Counted from the first letter of the stretch, positions 7,575 through 15,897 are shown. The stretch is 26,696 nt of DNA from Pelotomaculum sp. UBA1371 (GCA_002305915.1 DBRJ01000031.1:1-26696); one strand, 5' to 3'. Made by a program: numbers and translations. Notes: generated by a model not told the origin, from the letters alone.

Positions 7575-8414
7575 CTAGCGCAAACCTTGAAGCGACTGAA
7601 CCGGCAGATCCAGGCCATAGATACATATTAACGGCAATATACTTACCGCTATGCTTACGCACAGCGCCGCCAGATCACAGCGGTAAAAACGCAGTTTTCT
7701 GGTCCGGCTGTGGTGCGGGCCGCCGCTGTAACACCTGCTTTCCATCGCCGTGGCCAGGTCGGTGGCCCGCTGCAGCGAACCCACTACCAGAGGTATGAGC
7801 ACCGCCAGCGAAGTTTTTAGCCGCACCAGCTTCTTTGGTGAGGTAAATGGCGCGCCGCGGGACTTCTGGGCCCTGGTGATGGTTTCTGCTTCCTCCAGCA
7901 GGGTGGGAATAAACCTCAAGGAAATGGTAATCAACATGGCAAACTGGTTTACCGGCACCCCCAGGCGGGCCAGAGGCGCCAACAGGGCCTCCAGCCCCCT
8001 GGCCAGCTTCATCGGAGAAGTGGTCATGGTCAGGATGGTGGAGCTCAAAAATAGAATGAGCAGCCGCAAAAATGTTGACAGGCCCCGGTATACTCCTTCT
8101 ACAGTCACAGTCAGCGGCCCCAGGTTGAAGAGGGGAGCGCCCTGGGTACAAATACACTGGGCCAGAAAACTACAGATAAAAACTAGCCATAGCCATTTAA
8201 CCCCGCGCATGACTGAAGACAGGCTTGTTTGGGCAAGGTAAATCACCACAAAAATCAACGCCGTGTTGAGCAAAAGCACCGGCCAGCTATAGCTGACCAA
8301 TATGGCGGTTACCATGGCAAGCCAGCCCAGGAGCTTGGTCCGCGGGTCCAATTGATGAATAATTGAGGTGCCGGGTATGTATCTTCCCAGCTTCGTTCTT
8401 TTCATCATTTTCAT
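7575..8414 (-). CDS. ecfT: ECF transporter transmembrane coupling protein EcfT
   Basis: 279 residues. EcfT joins the S protein to the two ATPases and drives substrate release. Visible features: an N-terminal YIPGTSIIHQLDPRTKLLGW, typical of EcfT/CbiQ; several membrane helices; and two short cytoplasmic coupling motifs, QKSRG (183-187) and MESRC (224-228), corresponding to the family's Ala-Arg-Gly type signatures. The second motif has Cys where Gly is usual. The ATG overlaps the stop of ecfA2 by 4 nt, so the genes are translationally coupled. Sixty nt separate it from the Ig-like gene downstream. Confidence 0.95.
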   Translation of the reverse strand: MKMMKRTKLGRYIPGTSIIHQLDPRTKLLGWLAMVTAILVSYSWPVLLLNTALIFVVIYLAQTSLSSVMRGVKWLWLVFICSFLAQCICTQGAPLFNLGPLTVTVEGVYRGLSTFLRLLILFLSSTILTMTTSPMKLARGLEALLAPLARLGVPVNQFAMLITISLRFIPTLLEEAETITRAQKSRGAPFTSPKKLVRLKTSLAVLIPLVVGSLQRATDLATAMESRCYSGGPHHSRTRKLRFYRCDLAALCVSIAVSILPLICIYGLDLPVQSLQGLR

Positions 8415-9259
8415 GCTTTCAACAGCCTTTCGATTTCACAAGCGGCTTCTTCTACGGTCAACAAACCGGTGTTTACCTGAAGTCCCCTAATTTTTAAGTT
8501 ACGGAGTAATTTCATATAATCAGGCAGCAGCAGGTCCCCGTAAGGCAAATCATCACGTTCCAAGACCTCCCTGGTCGGTCCCCAGGCCTTGAGACGGCCT
8601 TGATCAAGCAGAGTAAGACGATCTGCCAGGATAATCAGTTCATTAATACAATGGGAAACCATAATGACAGTCACTTTTTGTTCCTGCTGATATCTTTTGA
8701 CGGTAGTCAGAATATGAGCGCAACCCTCAGGATCCAGGCCGGCCGTCGGTTCATCCAGGATCAGAATTTCCGGCTTCATGGCCAGGATACTGGCCACCGC
8801 GATACGGCGCCGCATCCCCCCGCTTAGGCACAGTGGCGATAGATCCCGCACCTGTTCAGGGATAAGCCCCACACTTGTCAGTGCTTCATCAACCCGGACC
8901 GCAATTTCCGCCCTGTCCAGCTCCATATTATTTAGTCCATAGGCCACTTCCTCAAATACCGTCGCTTCAAAAATCTGCTGTTCGGGGAATTGAAATACCA
9001 GGCCCACGGACCTCCATAACTCTTTTCCCTTTTGCCTGTCCCGCGGATCGATACCCAGCACGGATATGCTTCCGCTTTGGGGGTATAAAAGACCGTTAAA
9101 ATGCTGAATCAAGGTAGACTTGCCGGAACCGTTGCCGCCCACTATCCCGAGAAATTCGCCTTTTTCCACCGACAGGGTGATATTGTCAAGGGCCTTCTTC
9201 CCGTTTGACGTCCCGCTATTATATACATAGCTCAAGTTGTTGATCTCAATAACCGGCAT
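8411..9259 (-). CDS. ecfA2: ECF transporter ATPase EcfA2
   Basis: A 282-residue ABC ATPase with Walker A GGNGSGKST (about 41-49), Q-loop region VGLVFQFPEQQIFEATV, signature LSGGMRRR, Walker B ILILDEPTAGLDPEG and switch histidine VSHCINEL. The PEQQIF element after the Q-loop is usual in EcfA proteins. It forms a heterodimer with EcfA1 and powers the transporter through EcfT. Its start overlaps the end of ecfA1 by 28 nt and its stop overlaps ecfT by 4 nt. The order ecfA1-ecfA2-ecfT is the standard one in Firmicutes. That standard cluster usually sits beside ribosomal protein genes as a shared module; here it lies in a dedicated cluster with an S gene. Confidence 0.95.
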   Translation of the reverse strand: MPVIEINNLSYVYNSGTSNGKKALDNITLSVEKGEFLGIVGGNGSGKSTLIQHFNGLLYPQSGSISVLGIDPRDRQKGKELWRSVGLVFQFPEQQIFEATVFEEVAYGLNNMELDRAEIAVRVDEALTSVGLIPEQVRDLSPLCLSGGMRRRIAVASILAMKPEILILDEPTAGLDPEGCAHILTTVKRYQQEQKVTVIMVSHCINELIILADRLTLLDQGRLKAWGPTREVLERDDLPYGDLLLPDYMKLLRNLKIRGLQVNTGLLTVEEAACEIERLLKA

Positions 9260-10074
9260 ATACTGTTCTCCATTTGTTCCAAAGTAGTGATCCGCTTGTC
9301 CAGCAGGTAACCGCGTTTTCTCAGCATTTGAGCCAGGAGAACGATACCCGGGGGCTTTAAGTCAAGGTGCTTTTCCCCCCGGTTAAAAGCTTCCCAGGGA
9401 GGGGCGTCACAGAGGATACTTCCTTCCTGCAGCAGGATGAGCCGGTCTGCCCCTGTCAGGTCTTCCATGTTGTGCGAGATCAGGATGATGGTGAGACCCT
9501 GCTGCTTGTTCAGTATTTGTAAATACTCAAGAATCATCTGCCTCCCGCTCTGGTCCAGCATCGAGGTCGGTTCGTCCAGCACCAGGTAGTCAGGCTGCAT
9601 AGCCAGGGCCGCCGCAATGGCCACCCGCTGTTTTTGCCCCCCGGAGAGCATGTGCGGCGACATTTGCCTCAACTCGCTCAGCCCTACAATCTGCAAAACT
9701 TTTTCAACACGGTGTTCAATCTCATCCTCAGGCAGGTTAAGATTTTCCGGCCCAAAGGCAACTTCTTCCTCGATGACCGGGCTAACCAGCTGGTTGTCCG
9801 GATTTTGAAAAACCATGGCCACCAGCCGGCGTATCTCCCTGATGTGCCGCCGCGCCCGGGTATCCATGCCGTTAACCGTCACCTTGCCGGCGGAAGGAAG
9901 CAGCAGGCCGTTTAGGAGACGGGCCAGGGTTGTTTTACCGGAGCCGTTCTTCCCGGCAATACCCACGAACTCGCCCGGCTTTATATGCAAACTAATATCC
10001 TTTAAAGCGCAAGTTTTGCTGTTCTGAACTCCGGTAAATTCCTTGGTTACGTTGGACAGTAGAATACCCTGCAA
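9232..10074 (-). CDS. ecfA1: ECF transporter ATPase EcfA1
   Basis: An ABC ATPase with Walker A GKNGSGKTT, Q-loop VAMVFQNPDNQLVSPVI, signature LSGGQKQRVAIAAALAMQP, Walker B YLVLDEPTSMLDQSG and switch ISHNMEDL. The PDNQ element is typical of EcfA1. The start is uncertain. TTG at 10074, after GGGGTG at 10-nt spacing, gives 280 residues, the usual family length, with the expected opening QGILLSNVTKEF. A GTG at 10134 would give 300 residues but has no ribosome binding site and overlaps a small ORF. The best GGAGG (10109-10113) is 7 nt from an in-frame ATT at 10101, a rare start codon. It is followed by ecfA2 with a 28-nt overlap. Confidence 0.93.
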   Translation of the reverse strand: MQGILLSNVTKEFTGVQNSKTCALKDISLHIKPGEFVGIAGKNGSGKTTLARLLNGLLLPSAGKVTVNGMDTRARRHIREIRRLVAMVFQNPDNQLVSPVIEEEVAFGPENLNLPEDEIEHRVEKVLQIVGLSELRQMSPHMLSGGQKQRVAIAAALAMQPDYLVLDEPTSMLDQSGRQMILEYLQILNKQQGLTIILISHNMEDLTGADRLILLQEGSILCDAPPWEAFNRGEKHLDLKPPGIVLLAQMLRKRGYLLDKRITTLEQMENSICRLLRSTT

Positions 10075-10095
10075 AGTGGTAACGCACCCCTTCGT

Positions 10096-10219
10096 TTTAA
10101 TTAATTTTCCTCCGCTCTTCAGCCCAATACTCACCGGTACCGGGTAAAAGTAGCCTTGAACTGACCGCCAGCTTGAGCGCCTTGACCAGGAATTTTAGAG
10201 CCATTCTTTAATTAATTTT
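10096..10219. repeat. 13-bp direct repeats bounding the slp-ecfA1 spacer
   Basis: TTTAATTAATTTT occurs at 10096-10108 and again at 10207-10219, exactly 111 nt apart. One copy follows the SLH stop and the other covers the start region of ecfA1. They could be a duplication left by insertion of the intervening 98 nt, or paired AT-rich protein-binding sites; AT-richness alone may also explain them. Confidence 0.5.
10097..10204 (-). CDS. Possible 35-residue small protein ahead of ecfA1
   Basis: A short ORF on the complement begins ATG at 10204 (MALKFLVKALKLAVSSRLLL) and ends TAA at 10097. The N-terminal 20 residues could form a basic amphipathic or membrane helix; the tail is PGTGEYWAEERRKIN. Codon choice looks like that of the neighbours. 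Against it: no ribosome binding site is visible before the ATG. It fills the gap between the SLH gene and ecfA1, and its end carries the GGAGG nearest to ecfA1. It is bounded by two copies of a 13-bp repeat. It may be a real small protein or chance. Confidence 0.25.
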   Translation of the reverse strand: MALKFLVKALKLAVSSRLLLPGTGEYWAEERRKIN

Positions 10220-10230
10220 GCGCATTACAT

Positions 10231-13200
10231 TCAGTTCTTAGCGGGATTAAGCGCGCTTAAAATCACCGTCACCGCTTCCGCCCTGGTGGCGCTGCCCAGG
10301 GGCCGGAAGATGTTGTCCGGGTATCCTTTCATCAGCCCGTTGGCCACCGCCGTGGCCACAGCGTCTTTAGCCCAGCCTGAGATAGCGGAGTTATCCGCAA
10401 AGGAGGTTTCTTCCGAAATCATGGTTAAGCCCGCGGCTTTCACAATCATTAGGGCTGTCTGCTCACGGGTAATCAGGTCGTCCGGCCCAAAGGTGCCGGC
10501 GTTATAACCGCTGACCAACCTGTAGGCTTCCGCCGTGGCAATGTAATCCCTGGCCCAGTGCCTGCTGGTGTCCGCAAAAACTTTGCCGGTCTGGGGTGAC
10601 AGTTCAAATGCTTTTACCAGCATAGTGGTGAACTCGGCCCTGGTGATAGTACCGTCCGGCTTAAAACTACCGTCCGGATAACCGTTGACCACACCTAAAG
10701 CCACCAATTCTTCAATTTTGCTTTGAGCCCAATGGCCAGCGATGTCGTTAAAAGTTCCCGCTGGGGGTGGTGCTTCAACCGGGTCTGCAGGCTTTGGCAC
10801 GGCAAATACAGCATATTTGGTGAAATGATCCACCGCTACGGTGATGGTTGAACCGGACACTGTGCCGCCAAGGTTTATCCACTCACTGGAGGGCCCGTCA
10901 TAGAAATATATGGCCGGAACCTCATTAGCCCCGATGCGGGATGGGTTAAACTGCAACGTCAAAGCAACTTTTTTAGCGAAATCATAGGTGGTCCGGCCGT
11001 CAACGCTAAATTCGTACACTTCGCCGGCCAATTTTAAACCTGGGGGTATTGCCGGCGGCCGGGTTACCTTCTTGATTTCAACCGTGACAGAACCGGTCCC
11101 TTTGAGAGCATTGGCGGGTATGACTACCCTGGCCATATCACCCAGGCTGACTGTCGCCCCCATTGCCGGATCAACTGAAGCGCTGCCCTTTGTGGAGGTG
11201 GGGCCTTCAGTGGTAACAGCCCCGCCGCCGCCACCTCCGCCACCGCCGTTACCTTTGGAGCCGGAGCCGGCTGCTACGGTAAAGGTGACCTCTTCGTCTT
11301 TATTTCCGTTGTTTTCCCCAAGGGTACGCCCGTTATTGGCCGTCAAATTTTTGCTGATGATAATTTTGTATGTTTTCCCGGCTGTTAGAGGGCTCTTCGG
11401 TCTGATCAAGATATAATGCAAATTGTCATTAATCGTATCGGTAGAGCCTAACCTGAAAACATTTACAGGCACATTTTTTCCCGTGCTGTCCTGCAAGGTA
11501 ATACACTGCTGGTTGTTGCCCCAGACAGCATCGGTGGTCACACCCCGGTCAAAGTAAAGCCTGATCGTGGGGTTGACCGGCACAGTGGTACTCCCTTCGA
11601 TGGGACCGTCATCGGTGGAATTGTCACCATTGACGGTCGTTAGTGATGATTTTGCGGCAATGAAAGAGAGGGGGTTTTGCCCGGACAGGCTTCGTCCGGT
11701 AATTGCTGTGCTCCAGTTGCCTGCGGCGTCAACGGCTTCAACCGACCAGACATAGGTGTTATTGCCCCTTTCCAACCCGGTGTCGGTATAAGTGGCGGTA
11801 TTGCCATCCAGAATGGCCAGTTCAACCCCGTCCCGTTTGATTCTATAGCCGGTGACTCCTTTGTTGTCCGTGGCGGCCGGCCAGGTCAGGACGGCTTCAG
11901 TCTGACTCCTGCTGACTGTTACCTTGGCATTGGGCGGCCAGGTGGGCGCCTGGGTGTCGCCACTGGCACCGCCACCGCCGCCACCACTTTGTTTGGTCCT
12001 AACAGTGACGCTGGGCCCGTCCGTGCTCCAGTTGCCGTCGGCGTCCCCAGCCTGTACCGTAAAGGTGTACCAGGTGCCGGGGGACAGGCCGGTCACACGG
12101 TAAACAAGGTCAGTTACCGGCGTGGCGGTCAACGGGGTACCATCCTGGTAAACCCTGTAGCCGGTCACGGCGACATCGTCAGAGGCGGCGCTCCAGGACA
12201 GGGTCACCTCGTTCTTGGTGATCTCTGTGGCAGTCAGGCTGCTGCCCTCAGGCCAGGTGGGGCCTGTATAAACCGGCAACAACATGCTCTGGATCACGGT
12301 GGCATCGCTATAGCCGGCGGCTTTTACCACAATGGTGTAATCCCTGTCAGCCGTGAACACAGCACCGTCGATAATGATGGCACCGTCGGTAACAATGTAC
12401 TTGCCGGCTATTGACACACCGTCAACGGTTATATCGGTAATGGCTCTCTGCCAGGCGCTGTCGGGCGTGAAGCTAATTTCCACATCGTAACCGCACAGGT
12501 TATCCGTGGTATCCGCCGCTAAAACCGGGGGCTGCTTGACGGGCATTGTCACAGTCGTCTCCAGCGCCGGGCTGACGTTGCCGGCAAAATCTACGGCTTT
12601 TACCATGAAGGTGTAGGTGGTCCCGGGGTTTAGATTGGTGACATCGCAGGTTGTCGTTCTTTCGTCAGCTGTACCGATTAGCCCATTATCCTGGTAAATG
12701 TCGTAATGCAGGTTGGGAATATACAGGTAGTTGACGTCGTCTTCATCATAAACCGCTCCGTTTGTATAAGCAGCGCCATGGTTGTCTTCGGCCTCCGGCC
12801 ACTGCAGCCTCACAGCAGTGTCGCTGATATCAGTGGTCAGGCCGGCGTCCTGCGGCCAGGAAGGCTTATACCGGGAATCCAGAGTCGTGGTAAACTCGAA
12901 TCTATACGTATTATTAATTGGACCGTTGTGGAAAGAAAATCCTTTGAGGACTTCCACCACATAGGTGGTATCCGGTTGCAGGGCACAGCTTTTTAAGGCC
13001 AGCCCTAAAGGAGCCCGCCCGGAAATTTGTTCAAAATACCAGTCCGTATACTCCATGTATCGATTGGGAAGCGAGCCGGTAAAAGGCACCGGTTCGGTCA
13101 GAATATTGGGCAGGACCACCTCCTCTCCGGTGTCTTTGTTATAGAACCTGACATAATTGGCTAGATTGTCGGCAAAATTACGGAAGAACCCGTTGCTGAA

Positions 13201-14046
13201 ATAAATCGCCAGGTTGACGTTGTCGTAATCCATCCGGTCTTTGAGGGTATAAGTCAAGATTTTCCCGCCGGCGGGATCGTCTTCCCAGGCTGTCTCCGCT
13301 GCCGCCGGTTCATAGTCCACCAGTTCCAGCTTGATAATATTATTGGCAACACTTTGCTCACTGAAGCTTTCCAGGGCTGTTCCGTCTGCCGCCGTGACAT
13401 CTCCGGCAGTATAGCCTAAGGTTATTATCCTGGGCGTCGCGGCATAACCGATCGGTTTGTCCAAATAAAGCAGGATCTGTTTGCTGTCACTTCCCAGCGC
13501 TGCGGCGCTGATAGCTGCTGCCGTTCCATCCACACTTACGGAAAACTGGCCTTCTTTGCCGGCAGGGTCATTCATGTCCCGGTTAAATTCCAGGGTGACA
13601 GTCTTTCCCAAATGGTCCGTTGCCGCAGAAACCAGGGCCAGCGGCAATATTTCCCCTTCGGTGGCCAGGGAAATACCCGGACCGGCACTGCTTTCATTGC
13701 CTGCCGCAGCAAGAGCTGGTACTGGGAAAGGGTATGGTGTCGCAGGTTGCAGTCCGCGTACGCTGACACCGTATGTATAAGCATCATCCACAGGAGTCAT
13801 AACAGAGTTGTTTTTATAGATCTTGTACCCCGTCCCCCCAGCGTCGTCTTGAGCGCCTGTCCGGCTCAGGGTGAAACTATTTCCGGTCACGTCAGCAGCG
13901 TTAAGAGTGCCGTTTTGCCAGGTGGGCGGGATTGTACCCGTAAATGTTTCTGCTGCCGCCAACGGGCTAACATTGATGAATAAAGACATCACCATGATTA
14001 CCGTGAGCAGCCAGGACAGGGTACGACTTCTTACTTTAAACCGCAT
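10231..14046 (-). CDS. Large SLH-anchored surface protein with fn3 and Ig-like domains
   Basis: 1271 residues, exported and bound to the cell wall. Order: signal peptide (1-32); degenerate fn3 (about 38-130); SwmB-type Ig-like domain (about 134-237); Big_5-like domain (about 240-390); fn3 (395-500); a small domain resembling the DUF1533/heme-protein-interaction repeat (about 505-590, with KAAGYSDATV); fn3 (596-686); glycine-rich linker; fn3 (700-790); Big_5 domain (about 795-925); poly-Gly hinge (933-942); ZU5-like domain (about 950-1083); and three SLH repeats (1099-1150, 1157-1207, 1216-1271), with ITRAEFTTMLVKA in the first. SLH repeats bind pyruvylated wall polymers. No enzyme domain is seen, so it is probably structural or a binding protein. 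Its Big_5 domains resemble the one in the ECF-linked gene at 6598. It lies upstream of ecfA1 with no clear terminator between. Confidence 0.9.
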   Translation of the reverse strand: MRFKVRSRTLSWLLTVIMVMSLFINVSPLAAAETFTGTIPPTWQNGTLNAADVTGNSFTLSRTGAQDDAGGTGYKIYKNNSVMTPVDDAYTYGVSVRGLQPATPYPFPVPALAAAGNESSAGPGISLATEGEILPLALVSAATDHLGKTVTLEFNRDMNDPAGKEGQFSVSVDGTAAAISAAALGSDSKQILLYLDKPIGYAATPRIITLGYTAGDVTAADGTALESFSEQSVANNIIKLELVDYEPAAAETAWEDDPAGGKILTYTLKDRMDYDNVNLAIYFSNGFFRNFADNLANYVRFYNKDTGEEVVLPNILTEPVPFTGSLPNRYMEYTDWYFEQISGRAPLGLALKSCALQPDTTYVVEVLKGFSFHNGPINNTYRFEFTTTLDSRYKPSWPQDAGLTTDISDTAVRLQWPEAEDNHGAAYTNGAVYDEDDVNYLYIPNLHYDIYQDNGLIGTADERTTTCDVTNLNPGTTYTFMVKAVDFAGNVSPALETTVTMPVKQPPVLAADTTDNLCGYDVEISFTPDSAWQRAITDITVDGVSIAGKYIVTDGAIIIDGAVFTADRDYTIVVKAAGYSDATVIQSMLLPVYTGPTWPEGSSLTATEITKNEVTLSWSAASDDVAVTGYRVYQDGTPLTATPVTDLVYRVTGLSPGTWYTFTVQAGDADGNWSTDGPSVTVRTKQSGGGGGGASGDTQAPTWPPNAKVTVSRSQTEAVLTWPAATDNKGVTGYRIKRDGVELAILDGNTATYTDTGLERGNNTYVWSVEAVDAAGNWSTAITGRSLSGQNPLSFIAAKSSLTTVNGDNSTDDGPIEGSTTVPVNPTIRLYFDRGVTTDAVWGNNQQCITLQDSTGKNVPVNVFRLGSTDTINDNLHYILIRPKSPLTAGKTYKIIISKNLTANNGRTLGENNGNKDEEVTFTVAAGSGSKGNGGGGGGGGGAVTTEGPTSTKGSASVDPAMGATVSLGDMARVVIPANALKGTGSVTVEIKKVTRPPAIPPGLKLAGEVYEFSVDGRTTYDFAKKVALTLQFNPSRIGANEVPAIYFYDGPSSEWINLGGTVSGSTITVAVDHFTKYAVFAVPKPADPVEAPPPAGTFNDIAGHWAQSKIEELVALGVVNGYPDGSFKPDGTITRAEFTTMLVKAFELSPQTGKVFADTSRHWARDYIATAEAYRLVSGYNAGTFGPDDLITREQTALMIVKAAGLTMISEETSFADNSAISGWAKDAVATAVANGLMKGYPDNIFRPLGSATRAEAVTVILSALNPAKN

Positions 14047-14286
14047 GAGCTTGTACTTCCCCTTTCTTAATGATTAATACTGGTTAGTTTATTAACTATC
14101 GTTGATAAATAGCTGTTCTAACTTGTTTTCCTTGAGCTAGATCCTTTTATTGCCTCCCATGGAATATTTTAAACAATAAGGTTGAATGAGCGAGCAATAT
14201 AAGCATAACCTGAACAAACCTGGCAAAAGAACCGCTCCCCATTTACAGGCGCTGGCGCCCCATGGTCTTAGGCAATACTTATTATA
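14047..14286 (-). promoter_or_regulatory. Long leader and candidate promoter of the SLH gene
   Basis: On the complement, TATAAT lies at 14281-14286 in a very AT-rich stretch; no convincing -35 is seen. If used, it gives a leader of about 225 nt before the ATG at 14046, whose AAAGGGG site is rather far (about 12 nt). A GGCGCCAGCGCC inverted repeat (about 14247-14260) lies near the leader's 5' end. I tested the leader by eye against c-di-GMP, cobalamin and SAM riboswitch consensus elements and found no match. The remaining gap from 14287 to 14466 shows nothing I can name. Confidence 0.35.
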
Positions 14287-14466
14287 ACATGTAACAACGT
14301 AATATAACATATCATAAAGTAAAATAACCAAAGTTTCTAAATTACAATAAGCTGTTTTATGTTAGGTTATGAAACATTATCTTAAGTCGCGAATCAAGAA
14401 GGAAAGAGCCTGAGAAAATAATCCTGCGATGCGGCGAAGACCACCCGCAGGAACAAGCAAAGAAAT

Positions 14467-14496
14467 AAAAAAAGGCCCGCAATTGCCTGCAAGGCC
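14467..14496 (-). terminator. Rho-independent terminator downstream of rarD
   Basis: The complement reads GGCCT-T-GCAG, a loop, then TTGCGGGCC and seven T. The stem has one bulged T and G-T pairs. It lies about 86 nt after the rarD stop. It is similar to the terminator at 2218-2244: 29 of 40 bases match without gaps when 2221 is aligned with 14471. Confidence 0.75.
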
Positions 14497-14581
14497 AAAA
14501 GATGAAGCCGGAAGGGGCAAGAGCCCTGGAGCCCCCGCCCGGGAGCTTGAGCTTGCCTGTTTATTTATTGTACTCGCCTGT

Positions 14582-15547
14582 TTAGTTATATTTCCCGGTA
14601 GAACCTTTGTAAGACACCCTTTTAAGAAGCATATTTTCCATCTGGATAAATAATCTGGTTCTGGCCAGGGAAAAAATCGTCAGAGCCACCCAGATAAGAA
14701 TAAAGGACACCAGATGAACTCTGTTAAAGGGCTCATGGAAGAGAAAAATCCCTAAAATCAGCGCAATGGTGGGGGAAGCATACTGCAGGAACCCTATAAT
14801 TGACAGCGGAAGGCGTTTGGTGCCGCCGGCAAATAAGATTAGCGGTATTGCCGTCACAACACCCGCCCCGGCTAAAACCAGGGAAACGCCCGGATTATTC
14901 AAGGCGAAGGCGCCAACTCCGCTACTGTGCGCATAATAGAGATAGAGCAGGGCAAAGGGAGAAATAAACAGTGTTTCCACGGCAATTCCCGTGACGGCGC
15001 CGAGGTGAATGATTTTTTTACATAAACCATAAAAGCCAAAGCTCATGGCCAAGACCAAAGCAATCCAGGGAACGCTCCCAAAGTGCAAGGTCATATTCAA
15101 CACGCCAATAACGGCCAGGATAAAGGAAACCGTTTGCCAAAGCGACAGCTTTTCCTTTAATACAATCACTCCCAGCAAAACGCTGACCAGGGGATTTATA
15201 TAGTATCCCAGGCTTGTTTCAATAATATGGTCATTGTTTACAGCCCAGATATAGGTCAACCAATTCACGCTGATTAATACAGAAGCAAGAAAAATGCTGG
15301 TAAATTTTTTTATACTGGAAAATATTTCGCGTAGCTCATTTATGAAAACCCCAAGTTTTTTAGTAACGAGTAAAACCAGGGCCATAAATACAAAACACCA
15401 GGCGACCCGGTGAGAGATGATCTGCAGGGCTGGTACCTGGACAACCAGTTTCCAGTAAATTGGGAAAACACCCCATAGAATAAAGGCGCCGGCACCGGAT
15501 AAAATTCCAAATAATTGTTCGCCTGGTTCAAACTTCACGCCCAACAT
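14582..15547 (-). CDS. rarD: RarD-type EamA-family permease
   Basis: A 321-residue, ten-helix membrane protein of the drug/metabolite transporter superfamily. The start region GAGAFILWGVFPIYWKLVVQ and the motif LTYIWAVNNDHIIETSLGYYINPLVSVLLG are characteristic of RarD (chloramphenicol-sensitivity family). The transported compound is not established for the family; amino-acid or metabolite export is often suggested. ATG at 15547 directly abuts AGAGG, too close for good initiation. GTG at 15538, 9 nt after GAGG, is a better start and gives MKFEPGEQLF. The gene is single, lying between the tRNA-Arg terminator and its own terminator at 14467-14496. Confidence 0.92.
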   Translation of the reverse strand: MLGVKFEPGEQLFGILSGAGAFILWGVFPIYWKLVVQVPALQIISHRVAWCFVFMALVLLVTKKLGVFINELREIFSSIKKFTSIFLASVLISVNWLTYIWAVNNDHIIETSLGYYINPLVSVLLGVIVLKEKLSLWQTVSFILAVIGVLNMTLHFGSVPWIALVLAMSFGFYGLCKKIIHLGAVTGIAVETLFISPFALLYLYYAHSSGVGAFALNNPGVSLVLAGAGVVTAIPLILFAGGTKRLPLSIIGFLQYASPTIALILGIFLFHEPFNRVHLVSFILIWVALTIFSLARTRLFIQMENMLLKRVSYKGSTGKYN

Positions 15548-15734
15548 CCTCTTTCATCGTATACCCTCGGTTGAATTTTTTTCCAAGAGACACTTAATAA
15601 TTATCGGCACTGGCACACGCCTCTCTTCATTCGACATCAGCGGGAAATGTCCTGCTGCCATCTTTGGAAGAGGGCATCCAGGCGAACAGTATCTCGCCTT
15701 CTTCCTGAACCAGAATGTATACGTTGACGTTGAC

Positions 15735-15764
15735 AAAAAAGCTTCCGGCAAAAAAACCGGAAGC
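15735..15764 (-). terminator. Terminator of tRNA-Arg(CCT)
   Basis: The complement reads GCTTCCGG, a loop including a T-run, CCGGAAGC and six T (15735-15740). The perfect 8-bp stem begins 12 nt after the CCA end of the tRNA. Confidence 0.9.
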
Positions 15765-15775
15765 CTTAGTTTATC

Positions 15776-15852
15776 TGGCGCGCCCGGAGAGACTCGAACT
15801 CCCGACACGCGGTTTAGGAAACCGCTGCTCTATCCGCCTGAGCTACGGGCGC
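15776..15852 (-). tRNA. tRNA-Arg, anticodon CCT
   Basis: A 77-nt cloverleaf on the complement: acceptor GCGCCCG/CGGGCGC, D-arm GCTC...GAGC, anticodon stem GCGGT/ACCGC with loop TTCCTAA (anticodon CCT, reads AGG), T-arm GGGAG-TTCGAGT-CTCTC, discriminator G and encoded CCA. It is a single-gene unit with its own promoter and terminator. Confidence 0.97.
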
Positions 15853-15868
15853 ACAATAAGCAATAAAC

Positions 15869-15897
15869 ATATTACATTTTTCAAGGCAATTTGTCAA
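15869..15897 (-). promoter_or_regulatory. Promoter of tRNA-Arg(CCT)
   Basis: The complement has TTGACA (15892-15897), a 17-nt spacer and TAATAT (15869-15874), a near-consensus housekeeping promoter. Transcription would start about 10 nt before the tRNA. The rest of the gap, to the kinase start at 16079, is AT-rich with no other clear element. Confidence 0.85.

Noticed and set aside
10075..10134. GTG start of EcfA1 at 10134
   Set aside because: No ribosome binding site, overlap with a small ORF, and 20 extra residues absent from typical EcfA proteins; kept as an alternative only.
14047..14466. c-di-GMP, cobalamin or SAM riboswitch before the SLH gene
   Set aside because: The conserved core sequences of these riboswitches were not found on either strand.
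15554..15808. 84-codon minus-strand frame over tRNA-Arg(CCT)
   Set aside because: It runs through the tRNA and its terminator and has no ribosome binding site.
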